Source: Ferruginibacter sp.
Lineage (GTDB): Bacteria > Bacteroidota > Bacteroidia > Chitinophagales > Chitinophagaceae
Length of the DNA stretch: 64,000 bases
Assembly (NCBI GenBank): GCA_028288705.1
Contig: JAQBNH010000016.1
Location: 25,709-89,708, forward strand
Direction of reading: 5' to 3'
The position numbers were made by a program, and so were the translations under genes. A model generated the notes under the pieces. That model saw nothing but the letters and a program-made list of their open reading frames with translations. It did not search any database and was not told where the DNA came from. Below are positions 8,591 through 18,160 of the stretch, piece by piece. Numbering within the stretch: the first letter of the stretch is position 1; the number at the start of each line of letters is the position of its first letter.

Positions 8591-9412
8591 ATGGAACAGC
8601 AGCTGACAAATCTTTTTCAGGGACAACAATACAATGCCGATAACTTCTTTTTGATTGCAGGACCTTGTATCGTGGAAAGTGAAGACCTGGTGATGGAAGT
8701 CGCGGAAAAAGTAAGCGGTTTGTGTAAACAATACGAAATCCCTTACATTTTTAAAGCATCTTATCGCAAGGCCAATCGCACCAGCGCCAGCTCTTTTACC
8801 GGCATCGGCGACGAAACTGCGATGGAAATCATCCGCAAGGCGGGAGAGCATTATAAAGTGCCCACTACCTCGGATATTCATGCGCATGATGAAGCTGCTA
8901 CTGCTGCAAAATATGTAGATGTTTTACAGATACCCGCGTTCCTGTGCCGGCAGACAGATCTCCTGGTTGCCGCTGCAGAAACAGGGAAAATCGTTAACGT
9001 AAAGAAGGGGCAGTTCCTCAGCGGGCCTTCCATGAAATTTGCCGTAGATAAAATTAAAAATGCCGGTAACCAGCAAGTCTGGCTGACAGAAAGAGGCAAT
9101 ACATTTGGCTACCAGGATCTTGTTGTTGATTACCGGAATATCACCTGGATGAAGGAGCAAAACGTTCCCGTGATCATGGATTGCACGCATTCTTTACAAC
9201 AACCAAATCAAACGTCGGGCATCACCGGCGGCAATCCTCAATTAATTGAAACGATCGCGAAAGCAGCCATAGCGACAGGCGCAGACGGGTTGTTTATTGA
9301 AACGCATCCCAATCCATCGGTTGCCAAAAGCGATGGCGCCAATATGCTACGCCTGGATTTACTGGAACCTTTGCTGGAAAAATTACTGCGTGTACGAAAA
9401 GCCGTTATCTAG
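8591..9412 (+). CDS. kdsA: 3-deoxy-8-phosphooctulonate (KDO-8-P) synthase
   Basis: KdsA condenses phosphoenolpyruvate with arabinose-5-phosphate to give KDO-8-phosphate, the precursor of the KDO sugar that links lipid A to the LPS core. The 273-residue product has the family blocks IAGPCIVES, FKASYRKANRTS, GQFLSGPSMK, LTERGNTFGYQDLVVDYR, DCTHSLQQPN and GLFIETHPNPS. The cysteine in GPC corresponds to the metal ligand of class II (metal-dependent) enzymes, whereas the metal-independent class has asparagine there. I chose the ATG at 8591; the longer frame from 8477 would read through the palindromic repeat and add a non-conserved N-terminus. It converges on the PspC gene with one base between the stops. 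Confidence 0.97.
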   Translation: MEQQLTNLFQGQQYNADNFFLIAGPCIVESEDLVMEVAEKVSGLCKQYEIPYIFKASYRKANRTSASSFTGIGDETAMEIIRKAGEHYKVPTTSDIHAHDEAATAAKYVDVLQIPAFLCRQTDLLVAAAETGKIVNVKKGQFLSGPSMKFAVDKIKNAGNQQVWLTERGNTFGYQDLVVDYRNITWMKEQNVPVIMDCTHSLQQPNQTSGITGGNPQLIETIAKAAIATGADGLFIETHPNPSVAKSDGANMLRLDLLEPLLEKLLRVRKAVI

Positions 9413-9413
9413 A

Positions 9414-9635
9414 TTACAAATAACGTAAGGGATTGCGGCGGGCATTGATGATGTAGTTTTTTACATTCATCCAGAATGCCACAAAAAGGTAAACGATCAG
9501 CGGCGAGCCCATCGTGAGAAAAGAGATGTAGATAAAATACTTCCGGATCGTTGTGGTAGCAATACCCATTTTCTCCCCTACTGCGGTACAAACGCCGAAC
9601 ACATGCCACTCGATAAATTGCTTGAAACGGTTCAT
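9414..9635 (-). CDS. Small PspC-domain membrane protein
   Basis: This 73-residue protein matches the PspC domain. An N-terminal amphipathic part (FIEWHVFGVCTAVGEKMGI, then TTIRKYFIYISFLT) leads into one hydrophobic helix (SPLIVYLFVAFWMNV) and a basic tail. In enterobacteria PspC helps sense envelope stress. In Bacteroidota short single-domain versions like this are common and their role is not established. No pspA or pspB relative is nearby. It is convergent with kdsA and probably transcribed alone. Confidence 0.85.
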   Translation of the reverse strand: MNRFKQFIEWHVFGVCTAVGEKMGIATTTIRKYFIYISFLTMGSPLIVYLFVAFWMNVKNYIINARRNPLRYL

Positions 9636-9694
9636 AATACAAAATAAACGAATTTTAACGTAAATGAGAGCCCCGATTACTGCCTGAGTTTTTG

Positions 9695-9702
9695 TAATTT
9701 TG
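9695..9702 (+). promoter_or_regulatory. Possible -7 box of the aconitase gene
   Basis: TAATTTTG fits TAnnTTTG but no clear TTTG lies 19-21 bases upstream. It would give a leader of about 120 bases that contains TTACCTCTTTA twice (9753-9763 and 9788-9798). Confidence 0.35.
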
Positions 9703-9827
9703 CAACTCGAAATAAGCTAATCTGATAATTTAGCCCATTTGTTAGGCAGGCCTTACCTCTTTACCCCGGGTCTTAGCAATCAGCAGGTTACCTCTTTAGC
9801 CCTTTATCACAACAACAAATTGATTCT

Positions 9828-12104
9828 ATGGCATTCGACATTGAAATGATCAAAAAGCTTTACGCAAATATCCCCGGCAGAATTGAAGCTGCGCGTAAAC
9901 TTGTAGGAAGACCACTAACACTCACCGAAAAAATATTGTACGCTCACCTTTGGGGCGATGCGCCGAAAAAACCTTTTGAAAGAGGAAACAGTTACGTGGA
10001 TTTTGCGCCTGATCGCGTGGCAATGCAGGATGCGACCGCACAAATGGCCTTATTACAATTTATGCAATCCGGCCGTACTTCCGTTGCAGTGCCGAGTACG
10101 GTGCATTGCGATCACCTCATCGAAGCTAAAGAAAACAGTAAAACAGATCTGGACAGGGCGGTTCATGAGAGCAGTGAAGTGTATGATTTCCTCGCCTCTG
10201 TTTCTAATAAATATGGTATCGGGTTCTGGAAGCCCGGCGCTGGTATCATCCACCAGGTGGTGTTGGAAAATTATGCATTCCCTGGCGGGATGATGATCGG
10301 AACAGATAGCCATACAGTGAATGCAGGTGGACTTGGGATGATCGCGATTGGTGTGGGCGGTGCTGATGCCTGTGATGTGATGGCAGGATTGCCATGGGAA
10401 TTAAAAATGCCAAAACTGATCGGCGTTAAACTAACGGGTAAGCTTAACGGCTGGACGGCTCCGAAAGATGTGATCTTAAAAGTGGCCGGCATCCTGACTG
10501 TAAAAGGTGGAACCGGTGCTGTTGTTGAATATTTTGGCGAAGGCGCTGTAAACATGAGTTGTACCGGTAAAGGAACGATCTGTAATATGGGTGCAGAAAT
10601 TGGCGCAACCACATCTACATTTGGATACGACTCCAGTATGAGCCGTTACCTTTCTGCAACAGGTCGCGAGGAAATCGCAGCCATGGCCGACCAGATCCAG
10701 GAACACCTTACCGGTGATGAAGAAGTATATGCAAACCCTGCCGAATATTTCGATCAGGTGATCGAGATCAACCTGAGTGAATTAGAGCCACATTTAAATG
10801 GTCCGTTCACACCAGATCTGGCAACACCGATTTCTAAAATGAAAGAAGCAGCTGCAGCAAATGGCTGGCCAACGAAGATTGAAGTTGGGCTGATCGGTAG
10901 TTGCACAAACTCTTCCTACGAAGATATCAGCCGCGCAGAAAGTTTAGCCAAACAGGTTTCTGCAAAAGGCCTTTCCTTAAAATCTGAATTCACGATTACA
11001 CCAGGTTCTGAACAGGTTCGTTTTACGATTGAAAGAGATGGTTTCCTGGACACGTTCGGGAAGATCGGCGCCACGGTATTTGCCAATGCATGCGGACCTT
11101 GTATCGGGATGTGGGCACGTGTTGGCGCTGAGAAAGCGGAAAGAAATACGATTGTGCATAGCTTTAACCGCAACTTCGCCAAACGCGCAGATGGTAATCC
11201 AAACACATTTGCATTTGTTGGTTCCCCGGAGATCGTAACAGCCATGGCAATCGCGGGTGATCTTAATTTTAATCCATTAACAGATACGTTATTAAATGAT
11301 AAAGGCGAATATGTAAAACTGGATCCGCCTTCCGGTTACGAATTACCGCCAAGAGGTTTCGCTGTGGATGATCCTGGTTTCCAGGCCCCGGCTGCTGATG
11401 GAAGTCATGTACAGGTGATCGTTTCTCCAACAAGTAGCCGCCTGCAATTGCTCGATCCGTTTACACCCTGGGAAGGTGACAATTTACTTGGGTTGAAACT
11501 GCTCATCAAGGCTAAAGGAAAATGTACAACGGATCATATCTCGATGGCAGGTCCATGGTTAAAATTCCGTGGGCACCTTGATAACATCAGTAACAATATG
11601 CTGATCGGTGCAGTGAATTTCTTCAATGAAAAAACAGACTCAGTTAAAAGTCAGCTCACCGGCGAATATGGCCCTGTTCCTGCAACACAGCGTTTTTACA
11701 AAGCAGCGGGTGTGGGTACGATCGTAGTGGGTGACGAAAACTATGGAGAAGGTTCTTCCCGCGAACATGCGGCAATGGAACCAAGGCATTTAGGTGTTCG
11801 CGCCGTGCTGGTAAAATCATTCGCACGTATTCACGAAACGAACCTGAAAAAGCAAGGTATGCTTGCGCTTACGTTTGATAATAAATCAGATTATGATAAG
11901 ATCCAGGAAGACGATACGATTGATATCATCCGCCTGAAAACTTTTGCTCCGGGCAAAAAGATCAAGATCGTTCTCAAACATAAGGACGGAACTAAAGACG
12001 AGATCATGGTAAACCATACCTACAATAAGCAACAGATCGAATGGTTTAAAGCAGGTGGTGCATTAAATATTATCCGAAAAGAATTCGCTGATAAACAAAA
12101 ATAA
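9828..12104 (+). CDS. acnA: Aconitate hydratase, mitochondrial-type
   Basis: Aconitase interconverts citrate and isocitrate in the TCA cycle through a [4Fe-4S] cluster. The 758-residue product is of the mitochondrial aconitase subfamily. The cluster cysteines appear as Cys359 ([10 protein letters not shown]), Cys422 and Cys425 (ACGPCIGMW), one residue off the numbering known for the mammalian mitochondrial enzyme. The C-terminal swivel domain holds the [17 protein letters not shown] substrate loop near residue 640-655. It ends in a strong terminator, so it is monocistronic. Its leader carries a direct repeat discussed in the findings. The symbol follows common usage; the sequence is not the enterobacterial AcnA subtype. 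Confidence 0.96.
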   Translation: MAFDIEMIKKLYANIPGRIEAARKLVGRPLTLTEKILYAHLWGDAPKKPFERGNSYVDFAPDRVAMQDATAQMALLQFMQSGRTSVAVPSTVHCDHLIEAKENSKTDLDRAVHESSEVYDFLASVSNKYGIGFWKPGAGIIHQVVLENYAFPGGMMIGTDSHTVNAGGLGMIAIGVGGADACDVMAGLPWELKMPKLIGVKLTGKLNGWTAPKDVILKVAGILTVKGGTGAVVEYFGEGAVNMSCTGKGTICNMGAEIGATTSTFGYDSSMSRYLSATGREEIAAMADQIQEHLTGDEEVYANPAEYFDQVIEINLSELEPHLNGPFTPDLATPISKMKEAAAANGWPTKIEVGLIGSCTNSSYEDISRAESLAKQVSAKGLSLKSEFTITPGSEQVRFTIERDGFLDTFGKIGATVFANACGPCIGMWARVGAEKAERNTIVHSFNRNFAKRADGNPNTFAFVGSPEIVTAMAIAGDLNFNPLTDTLLNDKGEYVKLDPPSGYELPPRGFAVDDPGFQAPAADGSHVQVIVSPTSSRLQLLDPFTPWEGDNLLGLKLLIKAKGKCTTDHISMAGPWLKFRGHLDNISNNMLIGAVNFFNEKTDSVKSQLTGEYGPVPATQRFYKAAGVGTIVVGDENYGEGSSREHAAMEPRHLGVRAVLVKSFARIHETNLKKQGMLALTFDNKSDYDKIQEDDTIDIIRLKTFAPGKKIKIVLKHKDGTKDEIMVNHTYNKQQIEWFKAGGALNIIRKEFADKQK

Positions 12105-12126
12105 TTTTGTCTCACATTTAGGAATG

Positions 12127-12157
12127 GGTTGTGCAAATACTGCACAACCTTTTTTTT
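12127..12157 (+). terminator. Intrinsic terminator of the aconitase gene
   Basis: GGTTGTGCA, a 5-base loop and TGCACAACC form a perfect 9-bp stem followed by eight T. Confidence 0.95.
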
Positions 12158-12231
12158 AACCCAAATGTTTATTAGGTTTGCTATCGCTGCATCTTTCAGC
12201 AAAACCAATCAACTAAAAAAAACCAACACTT

Positions 12232-12870
12232 ATGAAAAAGATTTTGTTATGTTTTCTTATAGGCTTCGGGTGCTCTCCCCTCTTTGCACAAACGCATATT
12301 GAGAAAAAAGAATACCAAAAAATTGACCGCGACATTCTGGTGAATGAGATCGGTTTCTCCGAAAAGCTTATCACAGACGCCCTTACTGATACGCTGGAAA
12401 AACTGGGGTACAAAGGAAAAAGCCAGAAAGGTTATACTGTTTACCAGGGCGTTAAGCTGTCTTCACTTGGCAAAGAATCTTACGACCTGTATTTTTCTGT
12501 AGAAAGAAAAAGCCGGAAAGAAAAAGAAACTTCAGTTGTCAATATGATCGTATCAAAGGGGTTTGACAATTTCGCCACGGAGGCTGCAGACCGGTCGTTG
12601 ATGGAGAATGCAAAAAGCTTTTTAAATGACCTGCGCAATACAGTGTCCGCTTATGAACTGGAGCAACAGATCAACGAACAGGAGCAGGTGATAAAAAAGA
12701 ATGAAAAGAAATCCGCCGGCCTCATTTCAGATGCGGAGTCGCTGGAACAAAAAAGAAAGAAGATGGAGCAGCAGATCGAAGACAATAAAAAAGACCAGGC
12801 AGCACTGGTAAATGAACAGCAGAAGCAGCAGCAGATTCTCGAAAATCTAAAGAGCCGTAGAAAAAATTAA
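12232..12870 (+). CDS. Secreted coiled-coil protein of unknown function
   Basis: This 212-residue protein has a signal peptide (MKKILLCFLIGFGCSPLFAQ) and a globular N-terminal part with alternating strands and helices (residues about 25-110, KGYTVYQGVKLSSLGKESYD). A long highly charged coiled coil (about 125-212) follows, rich in Glu, Lys and Gln (EQQINEQEQVIKKNEKK, QQKQQQILENLKSRRKN). I do not recognise the family. The layout suggests a periplasmic protein that oligomerises through its C-terminal helix. A hairpin terminator follows at once, so it is a single-gene unit. Confidence 0.8.
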   Translation: MKKILLCFLIGFGCSPLFAQTHIEKKEYQKIDRDILVNEIGFSEKLITDALTDTLEKLGYKGKSQKGYTVYQGVKLSSLGKESYDLYFSVERKSRKEKETSVVNMIVSKGFDNFATEAADRSLMENAKSFLNDLRNTVSAYELEQQINEQEQVIKKNEKKSAGLISDAESLEQKRKKMEQQIEDNKKDQAALVNEQQKQQQILENLKSRRKN

Positions 12871-12893
12871 CGGGTACCAACTACCAGCATTTT

Positions 12894-12922
12894 AAGCCGC
12901 ATCGTATACATGCGGCTTTCTT
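12894..12922 (+). terminator. Intrinsic terminator after the coiled-coil gene
   Basis: AAGCCGCAT and ATGCGGCTT form a 9-bp stem with a 7-base loop, followed by TTCTT. It abuts the stop codon of the convergent peptidase gene. Confidence 0.8.
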
Positions 12923-13697
12923 ATGCAGGATGTTTTTCCACAGCAAACATAGCCTGCATCTTTTGAAACAAGACAGGATGTTTGGTTTTGAAAAGGTCTG
13001 GCCGCTCGAAAAAATATTCTGCAGCCACGGCGAAAAACTCTGTTTTGTTTGTGTAACCGTATACATCAATATCAGAATCGCCCGTGCGGATCTTTTCCAT
13101 TTCCTGCCGGATCATATCCAGCCAGGGAAGTAGATATTGTTGTTGCATAAGTAACGCCGGAACGCCATCGGTATCGCCATCCAGTTTATCAATCAGATGC
13201 ACAAACTCATGGATCACCGTATTGCGTTTATCTGTTTTGTTGGAGAAACCCGCTATCAGCGCCGGTTTTGATAAGAGCATTTTTCCTTCCATGTAGCCGC
13301 TGCCCACCATTCCAAGGATGTCGCGTTCGGTACCTTCCGATGATTGAAAATCGCGGTTGATCGCGTTGGAATAAAGCAGCACTTCTTTAAGGTTGTAATA
13401 TTTCCAATCCCCAAAATAAAAGATGGGTATGATCGCGCCGGCGGCAACAAGCAATTTGTCTTCTGCAGACACAGTTGTATCCACGCCGGTGATAACAACA
13501 TCGCTTAAAAATGTTTTTATTTTATTCCGGAATAAATTTCTTTCTCCTGCATCAAGGCGTTCATAAAAAGAGACCTGTTCCTCCAGGAATTGTCCCCCCA
13601 ACAAACGGTCTGTTCCTGTGTCGGCGGGTATAATCCTTTTTTTATTGAAGAGAAAAACAGAGCCCAGGATAAATAAAGCGATGAGCACATACAGCAT
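12921..13697 (-). CDS. mtfA: MtfA-like zinc-dependent peptidase (M90 family)
   Basis: This 258-residue protein starts with one transmembrane segment (MLYVLIALFILGSVFLF) and continues as an M90 (MtfA) domain. The zinc-binding HEFVH motif is at residues 163-167, followed by DKLDG, with a likely third ligand in the KTEFFAVAAEYFFE helix. In enterobacteria MtfA binds the repressor Mlc and has aminopeptidase activity. No Mlc or sugar-PTS gene is nearby here, so that role should not be transferred. The N-terminal membrane anchor differs from the soluble enterobacterial protein. Confidence 0.9.
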   Translation of the reverse strand: MLYVLIALFILGSVFLFNKKRIIPADTGTDRLLGGQFLEEQVSFYERLDAGERNLFRNKIKTFLSDVVITGVDTTVSAEDKLLVAAGAIIPIFYFGDWKYYNLKEVLLYSNAINRDFQSSEGTERDILGMVGSGYMEGKMLLSKPALIAGFSNKTDKRNTVIHEFVHLIDKLDGDTDGVPALLMQQQYLLPWLDMIRQEMEKIRTGDSDIDVYGYTNKTEFFAVAAEYFFERPDLFKTKHPVLFQKMQAMFAVEKHPA

Positions 13698-13785
13698 AAA
13701 AGAATTTTATACAAATTAGCGAATCTGTAAAGGGCGCGAAAATTATGTCAGGTATTCGCTAGTTCCGGCCGGGCGAGCCCGCAGC

Positions 13786-14169
13786 TTATTTTACATCGAA
13801 CCAGATTTTATTCTCATCATTCCATTCACCGTTGTAATTAATGGTGAGCTCTTCCCCGGCGGGGATGTCAATAACGGTCTGGATAATGATCGAATTATCG
13901 TCATAATCCATGATATATTCACAATTGCTTTTATAGCTGTGGTTATAGATCGGTACGAAGCCGAGCGCCATGCAGCATTGCTCTTTGTTTAAACCCCACT
14001 CAAAAATATAATCATGCAGCAGCGTCTTGTCCAGGTGTTCACGGTCTGCATTGCTCATGATGATCACGGGAGCAACCTCCACAACTGTACCGGCAGGGAG
14101 GAAATCTTCTGAGAAGATCCCGCGGCCTTTATCCGCCGTGATATCGATAAACAGTGATGGCATTAACAT
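13786..14169 (-). CDS. Small SET-domain protein (putative lysine methyltransferase)
   Basis: At 127 residues the protein is almost only a SET domain: GRGIFSEDFLPAGTVVEVAPVI near the N-terminus, the pseudoknot motif YNHSYKSNCEY near residue 74, and GEELTINYNGEW near 106-117, followed by a conserved-looking aromatic/charged tail. These are the S-adenosylmethionine and catalytic-tyrosine motifs of SET lysine methyltransferases. There are no pre-SET or post-SET cysteine clusters. The start could be the ATG at 14169 or two codons later. It is divergent from mgtE with about 60 bases between them. Its substrate is unknown. Confidence 0.88.
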   Translation of the reverse strand: MLMPSLFIDITADKGRGIFSEDFLPAGTVVEVAPVIIMSNADREHLDKTLLHDYIFEWGLNKEQCCMALGFVPIYNHSYKSNCEYIMDYDDNSIIIQTVIDIPAGEELTINYNGEWNDENKIWFDVK

Positions 14170-14229
14170 AAATCAATTAAATTAAAAGGGGTAAATTGCA
14201 TTCCCTGTTACGAAAATAATACATTCCGC

Positions 14230-15621
14230 ATGTCTCTGGAAATGGATGAAACAACATTGCAGCAAAGATTTGAAGAAGTGATCGCTTCGGAGAACAAACT
14301 GGATATACAGGAATTCCTGAATGATCAGAATATCAGCGATGTTGCCAATCTTATTTACGAGAACGCCGATTTTGAAACACAGATCGTCGCACACCTGAGC
14401 ATCCACCGTGCTGCCAGCGTGTTTAAGATCCTTGATCTGAGTGAGCAGAAACGTATCATCAAAAATTTACCGGCATTTAAATCAGCAGAATTACTCAACG
14501 AACTTCCGGCAGATGATCGCGTGGATTTCCTTGCAGAATTGCCAACAGGCACTGTTCGGGAATTATTAAAAACATTGGGCAACGAAGAAAGGAAAATCAC
14601 GCTCGAGTTGTTGGGTTATCCTGAAAACAGTGTTGGCCGCCTGATGACGCCTGACTATGTGTACGTGTATGAATACAATACGGTTCGTGAAGTGCTGGAA
14701 ACAATTCGTCGTTACGGCACCAATACGGAAACGATCGATGTGATCTATGTCATTAATCAAAAAGGAGAATTACTGGATGATATCAGGATCCGTGATTTTA
14801 TCCTGGCTTCCCCGGAAGTAAAAGTGAATGAACTCATGGATGACCGTTTCATTGCGCTCCATGTAAACGACGACCAGGAGCTGGCGAATGAAGCATTTAA
14901 AATGAACAACCGCGTGGCCTTGCCCGTAACAGATGCGCAAAATATTTTGTTGGGCATTGTTACGATCGATGATGTGCTGTGGGTCGCAAACGAAGAGTTT
15001 AGCGAGGACATTCAAAAGATTGGTGGTACGGAAGCTTTGGAAGAACCATACCTCGATATCAGCATTCCCAAGCTGGTTAAAAAACGTGCCGGCTGGCTCG
15101 TGATCTTGTTTTTAGGTGAGATGCTCACGGCCACAGCTATGCAATACTTTCAGAAAGAAATTGAGGCAGCAACGGTGCTGGCGTTGTTCATCCCGCTCAT
15201 CATGAGCAGTGGAGGTAACAGCGGCTCACAGGCGTCTACGCTGATCATCCAGGCAATGGCTTTGGGTGAGTTAACCATTGCTGACTGGTGGAAGGTGATG
15301 CGCCGGGAGCTGATCTCCGGGTTTTTATTGGGTGTTATTTTAGGTAGCATCGGCTTGCTCCGGATCTTCATCTGGCAAAGCCTGCATATTTTCGATTATG
15401 GTATTTACTGGCAGCTTGTGGGCTTCACCATCTTCTTTTCGCTGATCGGTATTGTGCTTTGGGGAAGCCTGATGGGTTCGATGTTGCCGATCATTCTTAA
15501 ACGCCTGAAACTCGATCCTGCCGCTTCTTCCGCGCCATTTGTGGCGACGCTGGTAGATGTAACAGGTATCGTGATCTATTTCTCTGTTGCGTACTTTTTT
15601 CTGAAAGGCATTTTGCTATAA
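14230..15621 (+). CDS. mgtE: MgtE-family magnesium transporter
   Basis: MgtE is a dimeric Mg2+ channel of the inner membrane, gated by its own cytoplasmic Mg2+-binding domains. The 463-residue product has the usual order: an N-terminal alpha-helical superhelical domain (about 1-130, with ELPADDRVDFLAELP), a CBS pair (about 135-255, with GRLMTPDYV and LPVTDAQNILLGIVTIDDV), a plug helix, and five transmembrane helices to the end. The pore block is IPLIMSSGGNSGSQAST. Start at 14230 gives the standard N-terminus. It converges on the phosphatase gene with a 6-base overlap. Confidence 0.97.
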   Translation: MSLEMDETTLQQRFEEVIASENKLDIQEFLNDQNISDVANLIYENADFETQIVAHLSIHRAASVFKILDLSEQKRIIKNLPAFKSAELLNELPADDRVDFLAELPTGTVRELLKTLGNEERKITLELLGYPENSVGRLMTPDYVYVYEYNTVREVLETIRRYGTNTETIDVIYVINQKGELLDDIRIRDFILASPEVKVNELMDDRFIALHVNDDQELANEAFKMNNRVALPVTDAQNILLGIVTIDDVLWVANEEFSEDIQKIGGTEALEEPYLDISIPKLVKKRAGWLVILFLGEMLTATAMQYFQKEIEAATVLALFIPLIMSSGGNSGSQASTLIIQAMALGELTIADWWKVMRRELISGFLLGVILGSIGLLRIFIWQSLHIFDYGIYWQLVGFTIFFSLIGIVLWGSLMGSMLPIILKRLKLDPAASSAPFVATLVDVTGIVIYFSVAYFFLKGILL

Positions 15622-16176
15622 GTTCATTCTCGTTTGTTGAACCTGCGCTGCTGATGGATCACCATATTTCTCCTGTTTCAATTTTACTTTTCTCTTCTTT
15701 CGCTCCAGGATAAAAATGTTGTCGTAAGCATTATCCGGCAGGTCCTTCATATCCAGCGCCCCTCCCAACATTCTTACCAGCGCGGGAATCGTATTGCTGT
15801 GACCGATGATCAGAATATTTATTCCTTTTTTGCCCGATAATATTTTGTTGATCAGCTCTGCGTTGGAAGTGTCTGCTTTATAAAATGCCGTATCTGTCTG
15901 CTGATAGATACGCAGGGAATCTGCTGTCATTTGCGTACGCAGGTATCTTGTCGTATAGATCTTACCGATATGTTTTTCTTTGAGCAAGCGATATAGATCC
16001 CCTGCTCTCTTCCTGCCTGCTGCAGATAATGATGGATTCTTTCCCACCGTATCCTTTTCCGCGTGACGCACAAGGTAGATTCTGCCGGAAAATTGCGGAG
16101 GTACCTGCTGGGCAAACGCAGCCATCCCGGTAGCCCCAGGCATTATGAATAGCAGGAGTAAAAGTTTTATTTTCAT
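15616..16176 (-). CDS. Secreted histidine phosphatase family protein
   Basis: This 186-residue member of the histidine phosphatase (phosphoglycerate-mutase-like) superfamily carries the phospho-acceptor motif LVRHAEKD soon after a signal peptide. It has TTRYLRTQMTA in the middle and the second catalytic histidine in IIGHSNTIPALVRML. The signal sequence (LLLLLFIMPGATGMAAFAQ) predicts export. I prefer the ATG at 16176 over 16212 because it gives a compact signal peptide. The short form and the RHAEKD variant are like SixA-type and other small phosphatases; the substrate is not deducible. Confidence 0.88.
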   Translation of the reverse strand: MKIKLLLLLFIMPGATGMAAFAQQVPPQFSGRIYLVRHAEKDTVGKNPSLSAAGRKRAGDLYRLLKEKHIGKIYTTRYLRTQMTADSLRIYQQTDTAFYKADTSNAELINKILSGKKGINILIIGHSNTIPALVRMLGGALDMKDLPDNAYDNIFILERKKRKVKLKQEKYGDPSAAQVQQTRMNL

Positions 16177-16302
16177 TGCGGAAAGATATAAAAGAATAAA
16201 CATCCTTTTCATACGTTAAAACTCGCTAAAAGACGCATTCAGCCAATATTTTGGCTAATATTGTGCCTCCAAATTTTACATTCAAAAAATAACCAATATA
16301 AT

Positions 16303-18141
16303 ATGTGCGGAATCGTTGGATACACAGGCCCGAAACAAGCTTACCCGATCGTTTTAAAAGGACTAAAAAGACTGGAATACCGCGGTTATGATAGCAGTGG
16401 TGTGGCGTTAATGAATGATGGTAAACTAAGCGTTTACAAGAAAAAAGGCAAGGTAGCCGAGCTGGAAGATTACATGATCGGCAAAGATGTATCTGCACAT
16501 ATCGGTATCGGCCATACACGCTGGGCAACACATGGTGAACCCAGCGATCGCAATGCACATCCGCATACTTCTGCAAATGGCAGGTTCGCGATGATCCATA
16601 ACGGGATCATTGAAAACTATGCGCAGATCAAAAATGAATTAACAAACAAAGGCTACAGTTTTACGAGCGACACAGATACAGAAGTTCTGCTGAATTTCAT
16701 TGAAAACATTCAGCAGCATAACGACTGCAGCCTGGAAGAGGCTTTACGCATTGCCCTGAAACGCGTTACCGGCGCATATTGTATCCTCCTCGTTGACAGC
16801 GAAGACCCGGAAACAATTATCGCTGCGAGAAAGGGCAGCCCCTTAGTAATTGGTGTTGGTAAAGGCGAACATTTTTTAGCAAGTGATGCGTCACCGATCA
16901 TCGAGTACACAAAGGAAGTGGTGTACGTGAACGACTATGAACTCGCGATCGTGAAACCAAATGAACTTATCCTGAAAAATCTCGGCAACGAAAAGATCAC
17001 ACCATTCATCACCAAACTTGATATGGAGCTGGCGGCGATTGAGAAAGGTGGTTACGATCACTTTATGCTGAAAGAAATTTTCGAACAGCCAAGCACGATC
17101 TTCGATTGCCTGCGCGGAAGGCTTGATGCAGTTTCAGGCACGATCACCATGGCCGGCATCGATCAGCATATCGAACAATTAAAAGCAGCGAACCGGATTT
17201 TGATCATTGCCTGCGGAACCAGCTGGCATGCGGCGCTAGTGGCTGAATACGTGATAGAAGAGCTATGCCGCATCCCGGTGGAAGTAGAATATGCATCGGA
17301 GTTCCGCTACCGCAACCCGATCGTTAATAAAGGTGATGTGATCATCGCGATTTCACAAAGTGGTGAAACGGCAGATACACTGGTAGCCCTGGAAAAAGCA
17401 AAAGAAAACGGGGCATTTATTTTCGGCGTTGTTAATGCGGTTGGTTCATCCATTGCCAGAATATCACATGCAGGCGCCTACACGCATGCAGGCCCGGAGA
17501 TTGGTGTTGCTTCCACAAAAGCATTCACCGGCCAATTGGCAGTGTTAACCATGATGGCGTTGAGCATCGCGATTCAAAAAGGTTCTATCACACAGGAACG
17601 GTACCAGCAGTTATTAACCGAATTGCAGGACGTTCCCGAAAAAGTTGATGCGATCTTAAAAAACGCTGACGAATTAAAAGTTATCGCAGAAGTATATAAA
17701 GACGCAAGTGATTTTCTGTTCCTCGGTCGCGGATACAATTTCCCTATCGCCCTGGAAGGTGCTTTAAAACTGAAAGAAATTTCTTACATACACGCAGAAG
17801 GTTATCCTGCTGCTGAAATGAAACATGGCCCGATCGCATTGGTTGATGAAAATCTTCCGGTGGTATTTATCGCTACAAAAGACTCTTACCACGAGAAGAT
17901 CATCAGCAATATGCAGGAGATCAAGGCACGGAAAGGAAAGATCATTTCTATCATTACAGAAGGAGATGAAGTCAGCCCGGGACTCAGCAATCATGTGTTT
18001 AGTATTCCGCCCGCAGATGAACTGATCGCACCGATTCTCAGCGTAATCCCGTTACAATTATTATCTTATTATACCGGCGTTTTAAAAGGCATCGATGTTG
18101 ACAAACCGCGCAACCTTGCCAAAAGTGTTACAGTAGAATAA
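16303..18141 (+). CDS. glmS: Glutamine-fructose-6-phosphate aminotransferase (isomerizing)
   Basis: GlmS makes glucosamine-6-phosphate from fructose-6-phosphate and glutamine, the first step to UDP-GlcNAc for peptidoglycan and lipid A. The 612-residue product starts MCGIVGYTG, so Cys2 becomes the N-terminal nucleophile after Met removal. This fixes the start at 16303 rather than the upstream ATG at 16261. The glutaminase domain contains GIGHTRWATHGEPS. Two SIS domains follow (ACGTSWHAA, SQSGETADTL, and LGRGYNFPIALEGALKLKEISY). The C-terminus DKPRNLAKSVTVE is the conserved tail. A large hairpin follows the gene. No glmS ribozyme is expected or seen. Confidence 0.98.
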   Translation: MCGIVGYTGPKQAYPIVLKGLKRLEYRGYDSSGVALMNDGKLSVYKKKGKVAELEDYMIGKDVSAHIGIGHTRWATHGEPSDRNAHPHTSANGRFAMIHNGIIENYAQIKNELTNKGYSFTSDTDTEVLLNFIENIQQHNDCSLEEALRIALKRVTGAYCILLVDSEDPETIIAARKGSPLVIGVGKGEHFLASDASPIIEYTKEVVYVNDYELAIVKPNELILKNLGNEKITPFITKLDMELAAIEKGGYDHFMLKEIFEQPSTIFDCLRGRLDAVSGTITMAGIDQHIEQLKAANRILIIACGTSWHAALVAEYVIEELCRIPVEVEYASEFRYRNPIVNKGDVIIAISQSGETADTLVALEKAKENGAFIFGVVNAVGSSIARISHAGAYTHAGPEIGVASTKAFTGQLAVLTMMALSIAIQKGSITQERYQQLLTELQDVPEKVDAILKNADELKVIAEVYKDASDFLFLGRGYNFPIALEGALKLKEISYIHAEGYPAAEMKHGPIALVDENLPVVFIATKDSYHEKIISNMQEIKARKGKIISIITEGDEVSPGLSNHVFSIPPADELIAPILSVIPLQLLSYYTGVLKGIDVDKPRNLAKSVTVE

Positions 18142-18160
18142 GGCCGGTGATGTTGTTGTA

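Noticed and set aside
8165..8643. Short plus-strand frames in the kdsA upstream spacer
   Set aside because: They read through the palindromic repeat and lack any protein-like pattern. kdsA itself starts at 8591.
16177..16302. glmS ribozyme or riboswitch leader
   Set aside because: The leader is short and AT-rich. There is only a small AGCCAA/TTGGCT hairpin, and such ribozymes belong to Firmicutes-type glmS.
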